From NCBI GenBank assembly GCA_025642065.1, contig JAODUP010000304.1:951501-1015500 (forward strand): a stretch of 64,000 nt of DNA. The letters run 5' to 3'. The position numbers were made by a program, and so were the translations under genes. The notes below the pieces were generated by a model. The model was not told the DNA's origin. It saw only the letters and a list, made by a program, of their open reading frames with translations, and did not search any database. This DNA comes from Paralvinella palmiformis (Eukaryota; Annelida; Polychaeta; Terebellida; Alvinellidae). Below are positions 25,664 through 38,667 of this stretch, one piece after another (within the stretch, counting starts at the first letter, position 1; each line of letters begins with the position of its first letter).

Positions 25664-26129
25664 ACACAATGATTTAGTGTAATTGTTGTAGACCATATAC
25701 AGCTGATACACACCTATTTAACAGAATCTCCTTGTTTTGCCTCAGTTAATTAAAAAAATAATAGGCCTACCATTATCGGGGATGCCCAATTAATGTTAAT
25801 AAATATCCTGATATTTAAAAAAAAAACATTCGAAAGCTGTATTTATCACTGGATCTTGAAATTAATCAAATGTGGAACATTGATTTCCGGATATTTGGCT
25901 ATGGATTAGTCAGAAATTTCAAAAGTTTGAATAGTTATGCATAAACCACAAAGATAGCAGCATTACACAATTGTTGATCTTCCATTGCCCAGAATACGTC
26001 AACTCAAAATGTCTGTACTTTTAATGAATTGTTCATACGAATGAGTATGCCGAGTTTCCTCCCGCCATTTTAAGAACCTGTACCGTCTAATGTTATTGTT
26101 CACACCAGAAACACTCGTTGCAGTGGTTC

Positions 26130-26420
26130 GTGGCTTTGTTGCATCTGATATAAATTAATTTATCTCCGCATTATATGACGGATCTGATGACAGCATCAAT
26201 TGCATTCAATAAATTAAGAATGGTGCAGCTCGTTTAGTAACAAATTCGCGAAAATACAATCGTATTCAGCCCAAAACTTTTATTTTATTGGCTGCCTGTA
26301 AGACTATTTGAAGATCTACCAACAACTAATAAATCTCTCAATGTTATAGCATCTGAATACTTGAGTGAACTCTTGTTCATAAGAAAGTGATCCCGAAAAC
26401 TCGGGTCATCCAGTAATAAT
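26130..26420 (+). mobile_element. LINE fragment, plus orientation
   Basis: Reads LYDGSDDSINCIQ, IKNGAARLVTNSRKYNRIQ and later EYLSELLFIRK, the C-terminal LINE polymerase signature with internal stops. It abuts an AATAAT-rich stretch and the oppositely oriented LINE at 26705. Confidence 0.65.
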
Positions 26421-26469
26421 AATAATAATAACAACAACAACAGTATTTTATAAAGTGCATAATAATAAC

Positions 26470-26515
<46 letters not shown>

Positions 26516-26600
26516 GTATTTTATATAGTGCATAAAATAATAATAATAATAATAATATATTATTATTATTATTATTAATAGTAACAGTATTTTATAAAGC
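26412..26600. repeat. AAT-rich microsatellite with repeated CAGTATTTTATA unit
   Basis: Long (AAT)n tracts interrupted three times by AACAGTATTTTATAAAGTGCAT-like segments (26435, 26512, 26583). Such CAGTATTTTATAAAGCGC segments resemble LINE or SINE 3' tails. Confidence 0.8.
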
Positions 26601-27590
26601 GCATTGGTCAACTTGAATTGCTCTAATTCCCATGAAAAATTAAAACATGTTCGAAGCTCATTTAGCACAAACACATTTTATACACAAATACACATGTTTA
26701 TATATTATAAATAGACTAATTTGAATAAGTGTGTGGGGGGGGGGGTTAAGAACCGTACACAATATTTCTTTACTATCAGATCGCTTATATACAGTGATGC
26801 TGTTCTACTCGGTACTTTGAATCTGTGAAACATGATCTTGTACAATGATCTGAAACGTAGTGGAAGCCAGTGCAGCTGGAACAAAACTGGTGTCATATGT
26901 TCTCGTTTGCCAGTGTGTATCACTCACCAGACGTGCAGTACAGTTCTGCACTCATTGTAGGGTTGGGTTTTTTTAGAAAGCGGGTGGTACTATAATTTAT
27001 ATAGCAATTAATACGTTGTCATAGGTGAGTCCTGAAATTATAAAGATTTGGACTAAAGTCTTGCATGTCTCATCATTTATCTACTTACCAATAAGTCCTA
27101 TATTTCTTATTTGATAATAACATGACTTACATATATATAGAATTCGCCTGCTGCTCCATTCTTACATTATTATCCAATATAAGCCCTAGATTTCTCACAG
27201 ACATGGAAGACTTTACATAACTGGATCCGTGAAGATTCTCATTTTTTTTTTGATGAGAAACAATGAATTTGATCTTATCCTTATTCAATTTCAACATATT
27301 GCTGTTCATCCAAATGTCTTCAATACAAGCTTCAATTGAAAATGAACTATCATCCCATTTGGCTTTAAAGTCATATACACTTGTGTATCATCAGCATAAC
27401 AATGACATTTAATATTATGCCGCTTAATAATTTCACTAACTGGTTTTGTGTACATAGAGTAATTATTTGGTTCTAAAGCGGATCTCTGTGGTATAACAAA
27501 ATAAAGACGTACATCTGGTGATGCTTTATCCGCTATTGAAACACACCTGAATTCTGTCGGCGAGGTATGACTTTACCTAAATTAGGGCCT

Positions 27591-28840
27591 TTTCCTTGGG
27601 TTCCATGTCAAACCCCCTCCAGTCAAAACTCTCTCAGCCAAAAAAAATGTAAAAAAAAATTGATAGTAATTAGCCAATCTTTATAAATTGTTTCATCTTA
27701 GTTACTGAGGTGATTAATGTAATTGGTAAGCCTTCAGTGAATCCTTACATAATATAATTAAAGAGCCTGATAGTAATTAGTAATATTTATAAATTGTGTG
27801 ATCTTAGCTACTGATTGGATAAATGTAATTTATTGTAGCTATTACATTGTAGCTACTCATATTCCAGTTCATTGTCAACATCAAAGGAAAGTACATGTAG
27901 CAAGCTAGTGTCACAAGCGCCAAACACCAAAAGTCACGGCTGCTTCTGTCACCTGACGCAGAACGCGTGGTGGAAGATTCAGAGTCTGGGACTTGTACAT
28001 CTGTGTCGGGAGAACGACGGCGTAAATCTTTTCTGCAGCATGTTGAATGCTTTGGCATTTTTGCCAATAAGTGATGTCGTTTCCGGAATCCAGTAGCTGA
28101 GGGAAACACACCAGATGGACTCGAACCACTAATCGACTACTTCGATAACACATACATCTCTGGTCAGTTTCGTCGTATCCAGCTACCAACCCAATCAGAC
28201 GGCGCTGTTCCATCCATCAGGTTGCGTTGATGGCCTCCAACATTTGCTCCAGAACTCTGGAATGTCCATAAAATCACACTAAAGAATGGATCTCGACCAA
28301 ACAACGTACGTGAAGGCTAGAATGATGCCTTTGCCAAGCTTATTAGACAAGCTCACCCAACCATCTGGGGTGCCATAGATAGTCTTCGAAAAGACCAGAC
28401 AATGGCATCCACACTCTTATAGTGAGACAATAGGAGTGAGCCTCCAGCAAAACGTGTACCCCGTAACCCTGTCAAACTGAAATCTAAGCTCATCAATTTA
28501 TGCACAGCTCGCCAAGATGTTGTTAAGCCTATGGAGAATAGCCTCAAAGACATCGGTCACTGCCTCTGATGGAAGTAGATCTAAATGTGATTTAATGAAC
28601 TGTGATCTACTCAATTATACGAAATTCTATACAACTAAATTATATCATATGCAAGCTTGAATAAACTCTAACACTATATTTTATTTGTATCAATGTATGA
28701 ATTTGGTTTTGTATTTCTTATTTTTTTGGATGGGGGGGGGAGTTGACTGGAATGGGTTTTGACTAGAGGGGGTTTGACGGGGGAGGTTTTGACTGGATGG
28801 GGTTTTCACTGGATACCTTTTTCTTGATGCCAAAGGAAAA
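27591..28840 (+). mobile_element. MULE-like DNA transposon, decayed, with inverted ends
   Basis: The terminal regions are inverted copies: AAACCCCCTCCAGTCAAAAC at about 27609 and GTTTTGACTAGAGGGGGTTT at 28758, with outer TTTTCCTT at 27591 and AAGGAAAA at 28833. The right end repeats the GTTTTGACTGGATGGGG unit. Inside is a broken MULE-type transposase C-terminal region. The whole element sits in the middle of a minus-strand LINE. Confidence 0.72.
27872..28575 (+). pseudogene. MULE-type transposase C-terminal fragment, frameshifted
   Basis: The first frame gives CHLTQNAWWKIQSLGLVHL and MLNALAFLPISDV, typical of the region after the MULE catalytic core (CxxHLxQxxxRKIQxLGL ... LxALAFxP). After a frameshift come PLIDYFDNTYISGQFRR and LWNVHKITLKNGSRPNNVRE, then AFAKLIRQAHPTIWGAIDSL, matching ELWNVxxxTLxxxxRTNNxCEGWNxxFxxLxGHxHPxxW. 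Several stops interrupt it. Confidence 0.7.
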
Positions 28841-29042
28841 TTCTAAACGGATGATCGATTACTTCAAAAGCTGCAGATAAATCGATCCTTCATCGAGGTT
28901 GCCAGTCAGGTTAAAAACTGCTATTTCGGCCACTATTATTATTATTATGTTTAATTAACGAAATTGATCAAATGGGGGCACACTTTTGATTATTGCAGCT
29001 ATAACGAGCGAACAGTACATTCTAGTGAAACCATTTAAATCA

Positions 29043-29190
29043 ACACCATCATGAACACCACACCACCATCATATGAACACCACACCACCATCATCATTAT
29101 CCCCCACCACCACCACCGTACCACGATTAACATAATCTTCATCACCACCACCATCATCATCATATCACAATTAACATCACCATCATCAGG
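29043..29190. repeat. CAC/CAT-rich simple repeat
   Basis: Irregular CACCACCAT and CATCATCAC units over about 150 bp, just upstream of the phosphatase promoter region. Confidence 0.85.
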
Positions 29191-29853
29191 TAACGCACAT
29201 ACCTTTATATACATAGGCCCTCATCTTGATCAACACATTCGAAGGCACTGCATGACAACATAAAACGATTGACATAAAACATAACTGCTGAAAATTATTC
29301 AAGAATAACAAAACACAAATGAACTGTATTTTGTGATTACAGTAGCCTGGTATGTTGAAATAGTGACGTCAATCACTGAGTTAATTTGCTATTAAAATCT
29401 AATGGGCGGAACCTATTTCGATTACTGGCCTAAAAAACTGCTAACCTACAGTTATCTCTTTATTGTCATCTAATTAGGACCGTAACTTTGTACATGAACT
29501 ACTAAGTAGCACATATCACCTTATAAAAACAGTTATTAATTGGTGTTAATGCTACCAGTTGGCAACTAGCCAAATGTGTTCACCATTTTTATCAATGGAC
29601 ACCCGTTGTAATGCGTATGTTTACACGCTGTGTTCGAGAGCGCATGAATACCAAACTTTATTCTTAACAAGTAACAAATAATGAAACGTATCTCCTACAT
29701 TATGCGCTACATAACGATGGATTTGTACCCAGGGTGCATATTTCACTAAATCTCGTTTAGCTGGAAAGGTTAGTTTATTACCAATTCGTGGCACTATTTC
29801 GTTCGCGCCGGCATACAATCGATACGAGCAGTGAGTAAGATTTTGACATCAAC

Positions 29854-29941
29854 ATGGTGCAGGCCCGGGGAGGGCTGTTATTGAGGGCCTTGGCCGTTCT
29901 CCTATCGGTTTTACCCCCGTGTCCAGTCAATGCCTTGTTTG
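29854..29941 (+). CDS. PTPRR: PTPRR-like exon 1: start and signal peptide
   Basis: Start ATG in CAACATGGTG, then [20 protein letters not shown] followed by PPCPVNALF: a short basic n-region, hydrophobic core and a likely cleavage after VNA. The donor is TTTG|GTAGGT in phase 1. This ATG was chosen because it gives a clean signal peptide and its phase joins exon 2. Confidence 0.82.
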
Positions 29942-32900
29942 GTAGGTAATCAGTTGGCTTCTTTTATGTCTCTTCTCCACAATGTCGCACATACCCGGTA
30001 CCAGCTCGCACGATTAGCCGCGCCAAAGCGATCGTTTATAACGTCTTTCTTCGTTTTAGATTCCGTATGGGAACAGGAAGATGCACCTTATGTGGACGAC
30101 AGCGCGAACCGGGAAGCCGATGTCACCGATCTGCTACATCTGATATTCTCGAAGAGCATCCGAGACCTAGGCGCTGTACTGGACACGGACAGTAAACGCC
30201 GTAACAGCGCCACAACTTATGACGATGACGCAGACGATTTTATCAGCGAAACGAAACTGCCCAATGTCGACACTCGTCGAAACGGAAAGTCCCATGCCCC
30301 CGGCGTAGGTCGACTTGATACAGCAGAAAATACGCCCTTCGGAATAGCGTCTGATTATGTGTTAAAATTGGTAAGAAACCTGGTCAACGAGGCGGCACTA
30401 TGTTTGTCGTCTGCTTTCGTTTCTGACATTTAGTATAGCGTGCCATAAGTTCTGGACACTTCGCCATCACCGAAAATTCGTCACTCGGTTTTGTGCACAC
30501 TGACGCTAGTACTAGTAGGCTAGCCTAGCCTAGGCCATAGGTGGAGTTTTGTGCGGTTTGTCACTTATAAAAAAACTAACATCCACTTTACTGCTCTGCC
30601 TTGCTGTACCTTATGTGAATTACGATCCAGACATGGTGTGTGAAATAAACTATACACATGATGACATGGGATAAGTTACACGCATATGTTATGTTATGCA
30701 CCTGGAATAAGTTACATCATGTCAGTCGTTTTGTTAAGAAATAAAGTAGGGGGGTCCGTCAAAAAACCCACGGTCAGATATCGGTAGGCATCAAGGGCCT
30801 ACAAAGTGGCATTGGAAATGAAAGTAGTCTGGTCTCTACTTGGAAGTAGGCTAGTCAAATGACCTGGGTACCTGTACAGTATTATAATAGCAGAGTCCAA
30901 AGAAAATAATGGGGTGTGTGAAAATAAAATAATAGGGTGCCCAAAGAAAATATTGGGATATATCAGCCATGGAGGTGTGTAATAAGAGATTATCAACAAT
31001 TACAGGAAAAGTTATCATTTAGGAGAGGGGTGATGGCTTGCAACCTAATATAGTGATTAAGTATGATATTCTTTATCAACACTTTATTTAAATATGTTAG
31101 TTGATGATACTTAGAAGTCGTGTTCAGAGAGATGGTGGCGACATGAAAAACTGATAAAGCATTAAAGGTGACGGGAAACGAAATTTCACATTTTGAAATA
31201 AATATAACGTAACAAACAATTATTTTATAACCTATCAGATGCACTACCACAATCAAAACATTTCTAACTGCCAGCTATCATATTTCCATTAAAATGATCC
31301 CAAATCCTTAATTTCCTAACTTTCATGAGCCATTGCTAGTGTGTACTACACTCACCAGGGGTTATTGTGTGAGGTCATCTTTGCCAAACATCACGTAGTG
31401 CCACAGCTTGTTTACAAGCGATCTGACCAGTTGACAGACAAAATGTCAGATTCCGGTGAAAGTTTTAACGTTCTCAGGGCTATCAAGCCCTACAGCTTTG
31501 AACCACTAGCGAAAAAGGTCACAAACTATTAATTGCTGCAGCAAGTGCTAGTGCCAAGCACCACCTGTGCCCCGGGCCCGACAACAACTGACCAAGAGTT
31601 GGATTGGTGTGTATTTTGTTGTGTTGGTGTAAGTTTAATTGGTAAGTCAACACACTGGGCCTGAATGCGAGTATTTCCCTCCTCCCATCGCATAACTTCA
31701 TTTAAAATAAAGTGGTATTTGTCTGTACACTGGAGCCCGGTGGATGCATTAGACCTATGCTAGTCTATACAGGAATGTACCACGTTCTGTGTGTCTTTTT
31801 AGCCAATTGTTTTGTAATTTTTTTGGGGTTGTTGTTGTTTTGGGCCGGGTTTTGACGGCACTTACATGTTGGATGTAATCTTTGGTATTTGATGTATGTT
31901 TCTTTGGCCAATTGTATGCAACACAATATTATATTTCTCACCCTGGTTTTATACTTTGATGAGCAGGTTGCTTTTAGAGTACACCTTTTTAGAGCACACT
32001 AAGATGATGCATGGGTGAGTTTTTTCTTGAGAGAAATATCTGACATTACTCATGGCAGCAATTGGAGAATCAGGTCTTTTATCTATGACAGACACCTGTC
32101 TCTGTGATGTCTATATCACACAATGTATTGTGTTAATAGCTGCTGTAAGATCATGAGGATATAAAAGTACCTGCTAATTGCACAGATAACATATCGTGTT
32201 TGTTGGGTCACCTAACATCATCATCATCAAAGACATCCATAATGTCCTCATTATATCTCAGAATTATGGCCGCCAATTTTTGCCATTTTTTTGGTGGCAT
32301 CCCATGGTTACTGATGAGTTTGTATGATGCTATTAACACCATTAAAACATAATTTTTAGGTACATACAATGGTAACTAATGACGATGTGAATAAATGTGA
32401 CGTTTTTAGCTATGCTGCTGAGGTTATCAGTTAATATGCATTTCCACCAATTAGTGATACTTTCAATTTGTTTGGGGTAGTGCACTCCCAGAATCACAAG
32501 TTATTGGATTTAATTCCAGTGTGTTTAATTCCAGGCGTTTCATGCACCAATAAAAGGCTTCAGCATGAGAATAGCTTCTGAGCAATAAATGATTTGGTCA
32601 GGTGTTTAAATGTTACTTTATGACTCACATTTTTAATATTGCATTATTCTTATATTTATGTAATCCTTCCATGGATACAGCAATGTAGTTTTGTTTGTTA
32701 ATGTATTATGTGTTACATCTTGGTACATATAATACGTGGCATTAGTTTAACATTTCAATCTGGTAGCAAGGCACCTTCAATCACTATAAGTTACCTGCTA
32801 AAGGGAGGGCAGCTGTTTCTTGTTTGGGGCTGAATAAAGCAACAACTCACCAGACATAGGATAGGGTCAGTTCCAGATTTGGTCAATTCCACATCAAATT

Positions 32901-35900
32901 TATCAATTCCAAATGTATCATTTCCGTTTTTTACCTACTACTTTTTACCATGAGTACACCGAGTACTTGTCATGGAATAAATATTTCTGAATTAAAAAAA
33001 TTAAATGTTAAATTAATTTGTAGATTTAATATTTTTGTAGGAAATTCCAAATTTATCAATTCCAATAGACCCATTGTATGATGACGTCAAAAACCAAAAC
33101 AAACCAGCCGCGCTTTGCATTGTGGGATTATAGGGGGTCCGCTGAGCGATAATACCGGAATATTCCCGCCATTTTAACCTTAAACGTCAATGTTCCGGAA
33201 CTGTTATAATCATGCCAAAACTAACTTCTATGTACCATTTAACTCTGCTTTGACACCGAAAAAGCCAGCACTGTTGAAAAATTGTATTCCAAAACTGAAA
33301 ATCAGATTATAACTACATGCTAATTGTCCATCATTGCTACTTTATAAATGATAGTAAAGTGTGGTATTCAACATTATTCACAGCTTATTCCTTTTTTTAA
33401 ATAATCAGTTTCCGGATTTGAATTGAACCAATGTCTGTAACTCGCCCACAGTTCATTTGCTTTTCAGCAATTCAATTCACTAAACTAGCTGTATCTTATT
33501 GTATGCACGTCTTTGGTTGCAAAACGGTATGCTTTCAAATCCACTTTCATACCATTTAACTAATTCATAATTGCTTATCTCTTACGATCCATACGTCATA
33601 CATGTTTTTTTTTTTTAATTTCTAGGATCTGAATTGGTCTGCCGGTGTACAGGATGATGATTCTCTTAATGAGATGCAGACATTTGTTGCCAGTGTGTTG
33701 AAGGTACCCAGAGATCATGTCCACTTGATTAAGGATGAGGTCAGTAAAACACCATGTTACCAATGACATGTCTGTGTTAACTTCGTGTACAATGGGGGTT
33801 CTCAAACTTTTAGTTGGCAAGCACCATATGATAACACAGTTCACATACCAAGTAAACTGGCACAGGTTAATAAGTTTTTTTTTTTTATCTTGCTGTACTG
33901 TAAAGAATTTTTATTTTTACATACTGTAAAAAATTATTAACCGGAAAAAATGTAAATGACATAAAAAAGATAATTTTTTTAATCACCAGTCATACTCGTA
34001 GGGTACAATGTAAGGTACAAACAATTTTTAAGCAAGCGATTATTTTAATTTAACCTACTAGGTGAACCGATTGTTGATGGTTCCTATTATTAACGTACTT
34101 TGTGAATAAATATACAGTACATGAAATACATATTCTGTTGCATGTATGATTATTGAATATATGTGAACATTACACATGTTCAGTTTTATTAGTTCAAGTA
34201 GCCCTCTCAGAGCGTCGTATGAAATTCTGTATGTGATATTTTTGCAACAGGAAAAATTGGCGATATTTTGTCACTTGCCGTTTTTGCCATTCTTTCATGT
34301 TCGTACGATTAAACTGATGTACAGTATACCGCATCAAATTCAATGCTGAAACTCTCATAACCCAGTTTAGATGCATGACAGAATTTGATTTAATTGGATA
34401 TTTTTTTACTATTCTGAAATATGCACTTCATTATTAGCGGCACCTCCATGGCTTGACTGGTAGCATGGTTAGCCATAGATCTATAGAACCCAGATATTTG
34501 GTCAATTCCACATCAGATTTGTCAATTCCAATTTCAGATTGATCAATTCCATTTTTTACCTACTAGTTTTTACCATGAGTAGGTACTCCGAGTACCTACT
34601 CCGAATAGTTTATATTCCGAGTAGGAATTCTGGAATTGACTTGACCCCATGTGTGATAGGACCTGGTTTCAAATCATAGTTGGGCTATGTCAGAAGGGTG
34701 ATTCTTTCATTTCACCTCAGTACCATTATGAGTTGCTGGGTCCATTTAGCATACCATGTACACAAAGTGGCCATAAAACAGCAATATGTTTACAGTTCCT
34801 TATTAAAACTGTATATAAGACTAATTGATTCCAACCATTTTATATTTTCAATATATCATAACTGTCATATTATTAAATACTAATAACATTACAATATGTG
34901 GATATTTTTCTTCCCTGAATGTGGAAATTCAGGCCTTTGGCAATTTTCGGCAGCCATATAACAATTATAAGTCATTCTTAAGAACGTTTGATTTATTGCA
35001 GAGTTGTGTGTTGTCATCATTAACATGTGTGTATTTTGGCATTGTGATGCATGAATCTGAAGCCAGAGACTGATTAATATTAAATATTATAATGATATAA
35101 TATTTTATATTATAAAATAAAATTATTTATTAAATATAATAAGAGTACATCACACACTTTCATATTAGCAAAACAAAATCAAACTGATCAGATGCATCAC
35201 ACTATGATCTGTGTTCCTACATTTGACATATTGGTCTTGTTTCTGTTTGATGATTATCATTAACAGGATTGTTATATATGTGGGGGTGAAATAAATGAGG
35301 ATTTGCCACTGAATTAGTAGGTTTACCTGAGTGTTTGTGTTGTGTTATTCCTCATCCTTGATAGTATGTTATATCTGAATCAGAAATGAGCTGAAATAGA
35401 ATAGTCACTCAGTCTGTGTTAATTTTTTCTAATATTCCTCAAAGTCAGGACATTTAGGACTGTATTTCGTGAAATCGGGAGCCGTTAGCGATAGTCGTAA
35501 TCCAGATGACCTACTGAGAGCATCTGAGGCTGAATCAATCCTAAGAGCTGCAAAATTAAAGAAGTGGGACCGTTACAGGTCAGGGGCCAAACAGAAGTCA
35601 CGGATCAGCCGCAGATCAGGGATGAACAGTTTTCAAACCCAGATCCAGGTAAGTGGTACAAAACACTTTCATATCCCGTTAATGCCATGACTTGATGGGT
35701 TTTATGGCATTCTTTAAGAATGAAAGCATGTATAAATAAAGAAATATTCACATTCGTCACAGTATATTTTTCACTTTTCCAAAATAAACAAGTTACATTC
35801 ACGTGTCTCCTCCATAAACCAAAGTGTAGTTACATATACATAATGAATAGTACGTGTGTATATGTATCTGTTTTGTTTCTATACATGCATACAATAATAA

Positions 35901-37996
35901 ATAAACAAAAACAATATGTCAGTATTTATATATTTTATTGTTTCTTAACATTTTTTGTTATTCTGGCCTCTTATTATGAATTTTTCGTTACTGGTAAAAC
36001 GTTTAAAAACTTTTTACAGATTTATTTTTTTTACACATTTTAAAACTTTTTATTTACACATTTTAAAACTTTTTACACATTTTAAAACTTTTTATTTACA
36101 CATTTTAAAACTTTTTACACATTTTAAAACTTTTTACACATTTTAAAACTTTTTACACATTTTAAAACTTTTTACACATTTTAAAACTTTTTAATCATTT
36201 ATATTGTCAGTGTTTATGTGTATATAATTATAAACCACTATATCAATTTTCTATTATAATAATAATGATAATAAAAATACTAATTGCTTTATAATGAAGT
36301 TACTAAGCTATTAGTAATCATCTAGTACATCATCTTCTTCTATACTAATCTGTAGTGGGCGTCTCTGTGGTCTAGCGGTAGCGTGCTGGACCACAGATCA
36401 CTACCACCCGTGTTCGAATCCCTGCGTGGGCATACCTGAAGGTTGTTTCGTTTTTCACTTCGTCTCATTACATTTGGAGGTCGCTCGGCCCATTTAGCCT
36501 ACCTTGTGCACAAAAGTGGCCGTAAAACATCAATCATCATCATCATCATCATAATAATAATCTGTAGCTACCAGTTTGTTTGCCATTGAAATTGTCCTTT
36601 TATTTGTCACTAGGCGTAATACCATAACTTAGCTATTACTACTGCAGTGGCTAATGAGTAAATCTGAGGTAAATGGAGGTCAGTTGAAGTATGAGGATGC
36701 GACTTTTGTCTGTGACGGGCCAATGCGAACATATCATCCCTGTACTTAAGCAACTGACTTCAAGTTAGATTCAGGATCGAGTTTAAGATCAATGTCCTTA
36801 CTTTTAAAGCCCTAAAATAACTGGCACCATCGTATATCTGCAACCTTCTTCTGCCATGCCATCTAACAAGGATACTGAGGTCTGCAGGCCGAAACTTATT
36901 GTTGATGCAATGTTATAGACTTAAAATGTTTGGTTATCCATCAATCCACTATGCAGTATGGGCATCTCCATGGTGTAATTGTGAGTGCGTTTGATCACAG
37001 ATCTCTATCACCTAAGTTTGAATCTTGGTGTGGCGTTTCTGTAGGGTGTTTTGTCCTTCCCTTCGTCCCTATTACCTTTGGGGGTTGCTCGGACCATTTA
37101 GCCTACCATGTACACAAAAGTGGACATTAAAATCCAACATCCACATTATGAAATCAACTTCCGGATCAGCTGAGACATTGTAATTCGATCAGTAGTTTTA
37201 AATCTAATCTCAAGTCTCACATTTTTAATGTTGCATACTCTTGCATACTCCAAATTGTTTACATGATCTAAGTTATTTTGTATATTTTTTCATTATTGTT
37301 ACTATTATTATTATTTACAGGCTTCTGTCGGGGAAACATCATCTATATTAATAAAACCAAATGGTTGTCTGTATTTGTAAAAACAAATACATTTGCCAGT
37401 GGCAGCACTTCATAGTGGCTAACTGGTGTTCTCTTGTGTGTAATGAGTTGTTATAGCTCACAGTAAAGTTTCTTACACATACACACATGAAAATTCTGAT
37501 AAAAGAGTCGTTAAGTGGTGGTGAATAGGACATTGGTTGAGACTATTATTGGAATGATGGTGTTTACTCATTAAAATTCGTTTTTATTATTATTCTAAAT
37601 CCTAAGCCCTCTGCACGAGCAAGCTTTAATGTCTGTGAGGAGTGCAGATTTTAAGCTTGTATAAAATAAGTTATAAGAAGCATGATGTAAGATTGTACTT
37701 AATAGATTGTTCGGATTATTATTATTAATGTTGTTATTATTACTGTTATCATTGTAACTGTCAATAGAAAACCATGATGGTGTTGAAATTAATCGGTGTA
37801 TTATTTTTATTCAGGGTCAGACCGATATGGAGAATTACAGAGCAGCATTTTGGCAGCAGCCTTATTTTCTGGTTATTGTTACTGTGGCAGCTACCATTGT
37901 AATGGGGATGATATTCTTGCTGGTGAGTTACTTGACTATATTGGGGAGAGACATTTGTGTTCTGGTGAGGTGCATTTGTTCCGCAATGCAGAAAAC

Positions 37997-38036
<40 letters not shown>

Positions 38037-38634
38037 AGCCACATTAAAGGTATGAGGCATGTTTGCTATTAGATGAGTTACCTTTCCGGAATGATGAAGT
38101 ACATTTTACATGTGATGATGCATATTTGTAGTGTGATGAGGTATATGTGTAGTGAGATGAGGCATTTGTTCATTCCAGGGTTATTTTCCCTTTATATATT
38201 TTTGCTGACAAGGAATCAAACTTCTAATAATTTAATACATGCCACAAGTAGTGACACCTTGAGCTTTCCTGTTTATATAATTGCAATTAACCCTTTTTTC
38301 CCCCATAAATTCATGAAATTCCCAAGTAATGATCTATTAATTTCATCGCTTACTCAACACTATCAGCATTTCCTGTAATAGACCCATTGCACGATGACAT
38401 CAAAAACCAAAACAAACCAGGAGCGCTTTGCATTGTGGGGTTTAGCGATAATACCGTGATAATCCTGCCATTTTAACCTTAAATGTCAAGGTTCTGGATC
38501 ATTTAGGTTCACACAGGTCTGGCTATGCCGGGGTGGGTGGGTGTTTCATCTTTCACTTCAATACATTTGGAGGTCAATTAACACATTTACCTTATTATAT
38601 GCACAAAAGTGGGTTGTAAATACATTTCTACACA

Positions 38635-38667
<33 letters not shown>

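Larger units (their letters stand above)
26705..28925 (-). mobile_element. LINE reverse-transcriptase fossil split by a MULE insertion
   Basis: Minus-strand coding pieces in order: IDLSAAFEVIDHPFRI at about 28895-28842; then, after the MULE at 27591-28840, VKSYLADRIQVCF and SIADKASPDVRLYFVIPQRS; the catalytic CHCYADDTQVYMTLKP at about 27410; MLKLNKDKIKFIVSH and VRNLGLILDNNVRME; finally HMTPVLFQLHWLPLRFRS at 26880. It is a CR1/L2/Rex-like polymerase with several frameshifts, clearly inactive. Confidence 0.78.
29740..30560. promoter_or_regulatory. CpG-retaining block around the first exons of the phosphatase gene
   Basis: CpG dinucleotides are conspicuous here (for example TTCGTTCGCGCCGG near 29790 and many through 30320) compared with the AT-rich surroundings. 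The block covers the presumed promoter, exon 1, a short 118-bp first intron and exon 2. No TATA box placed sensibly before the ATG at 29854 was recognised. Promoter function is inferred from position and composition only. Confidence 0.4.

Noticed and set aside
28353..28553. Minus-strand ORF as a gene
   Set aside because: It is the antisense of the MULE transposase fossil.
29621..29818. Divergent first exon of the sirtuin sharing a promoter with the phosphatase
   Set aside because: Phase and donor fit, but the encoded start is not a targeting peptide and would require a 17-kb intron; kept only as a possibility.
36356..36430. Functional tRNA gene
   Set aside because: A and B boxes are present but the cloverleaf is incomplete and the sequence continues into a SINE body repeated elsewhere; the same holds for heads at 4.6, 12.5, 21.0, 23.3, 23.8, 37.0 and 46.1 kb.
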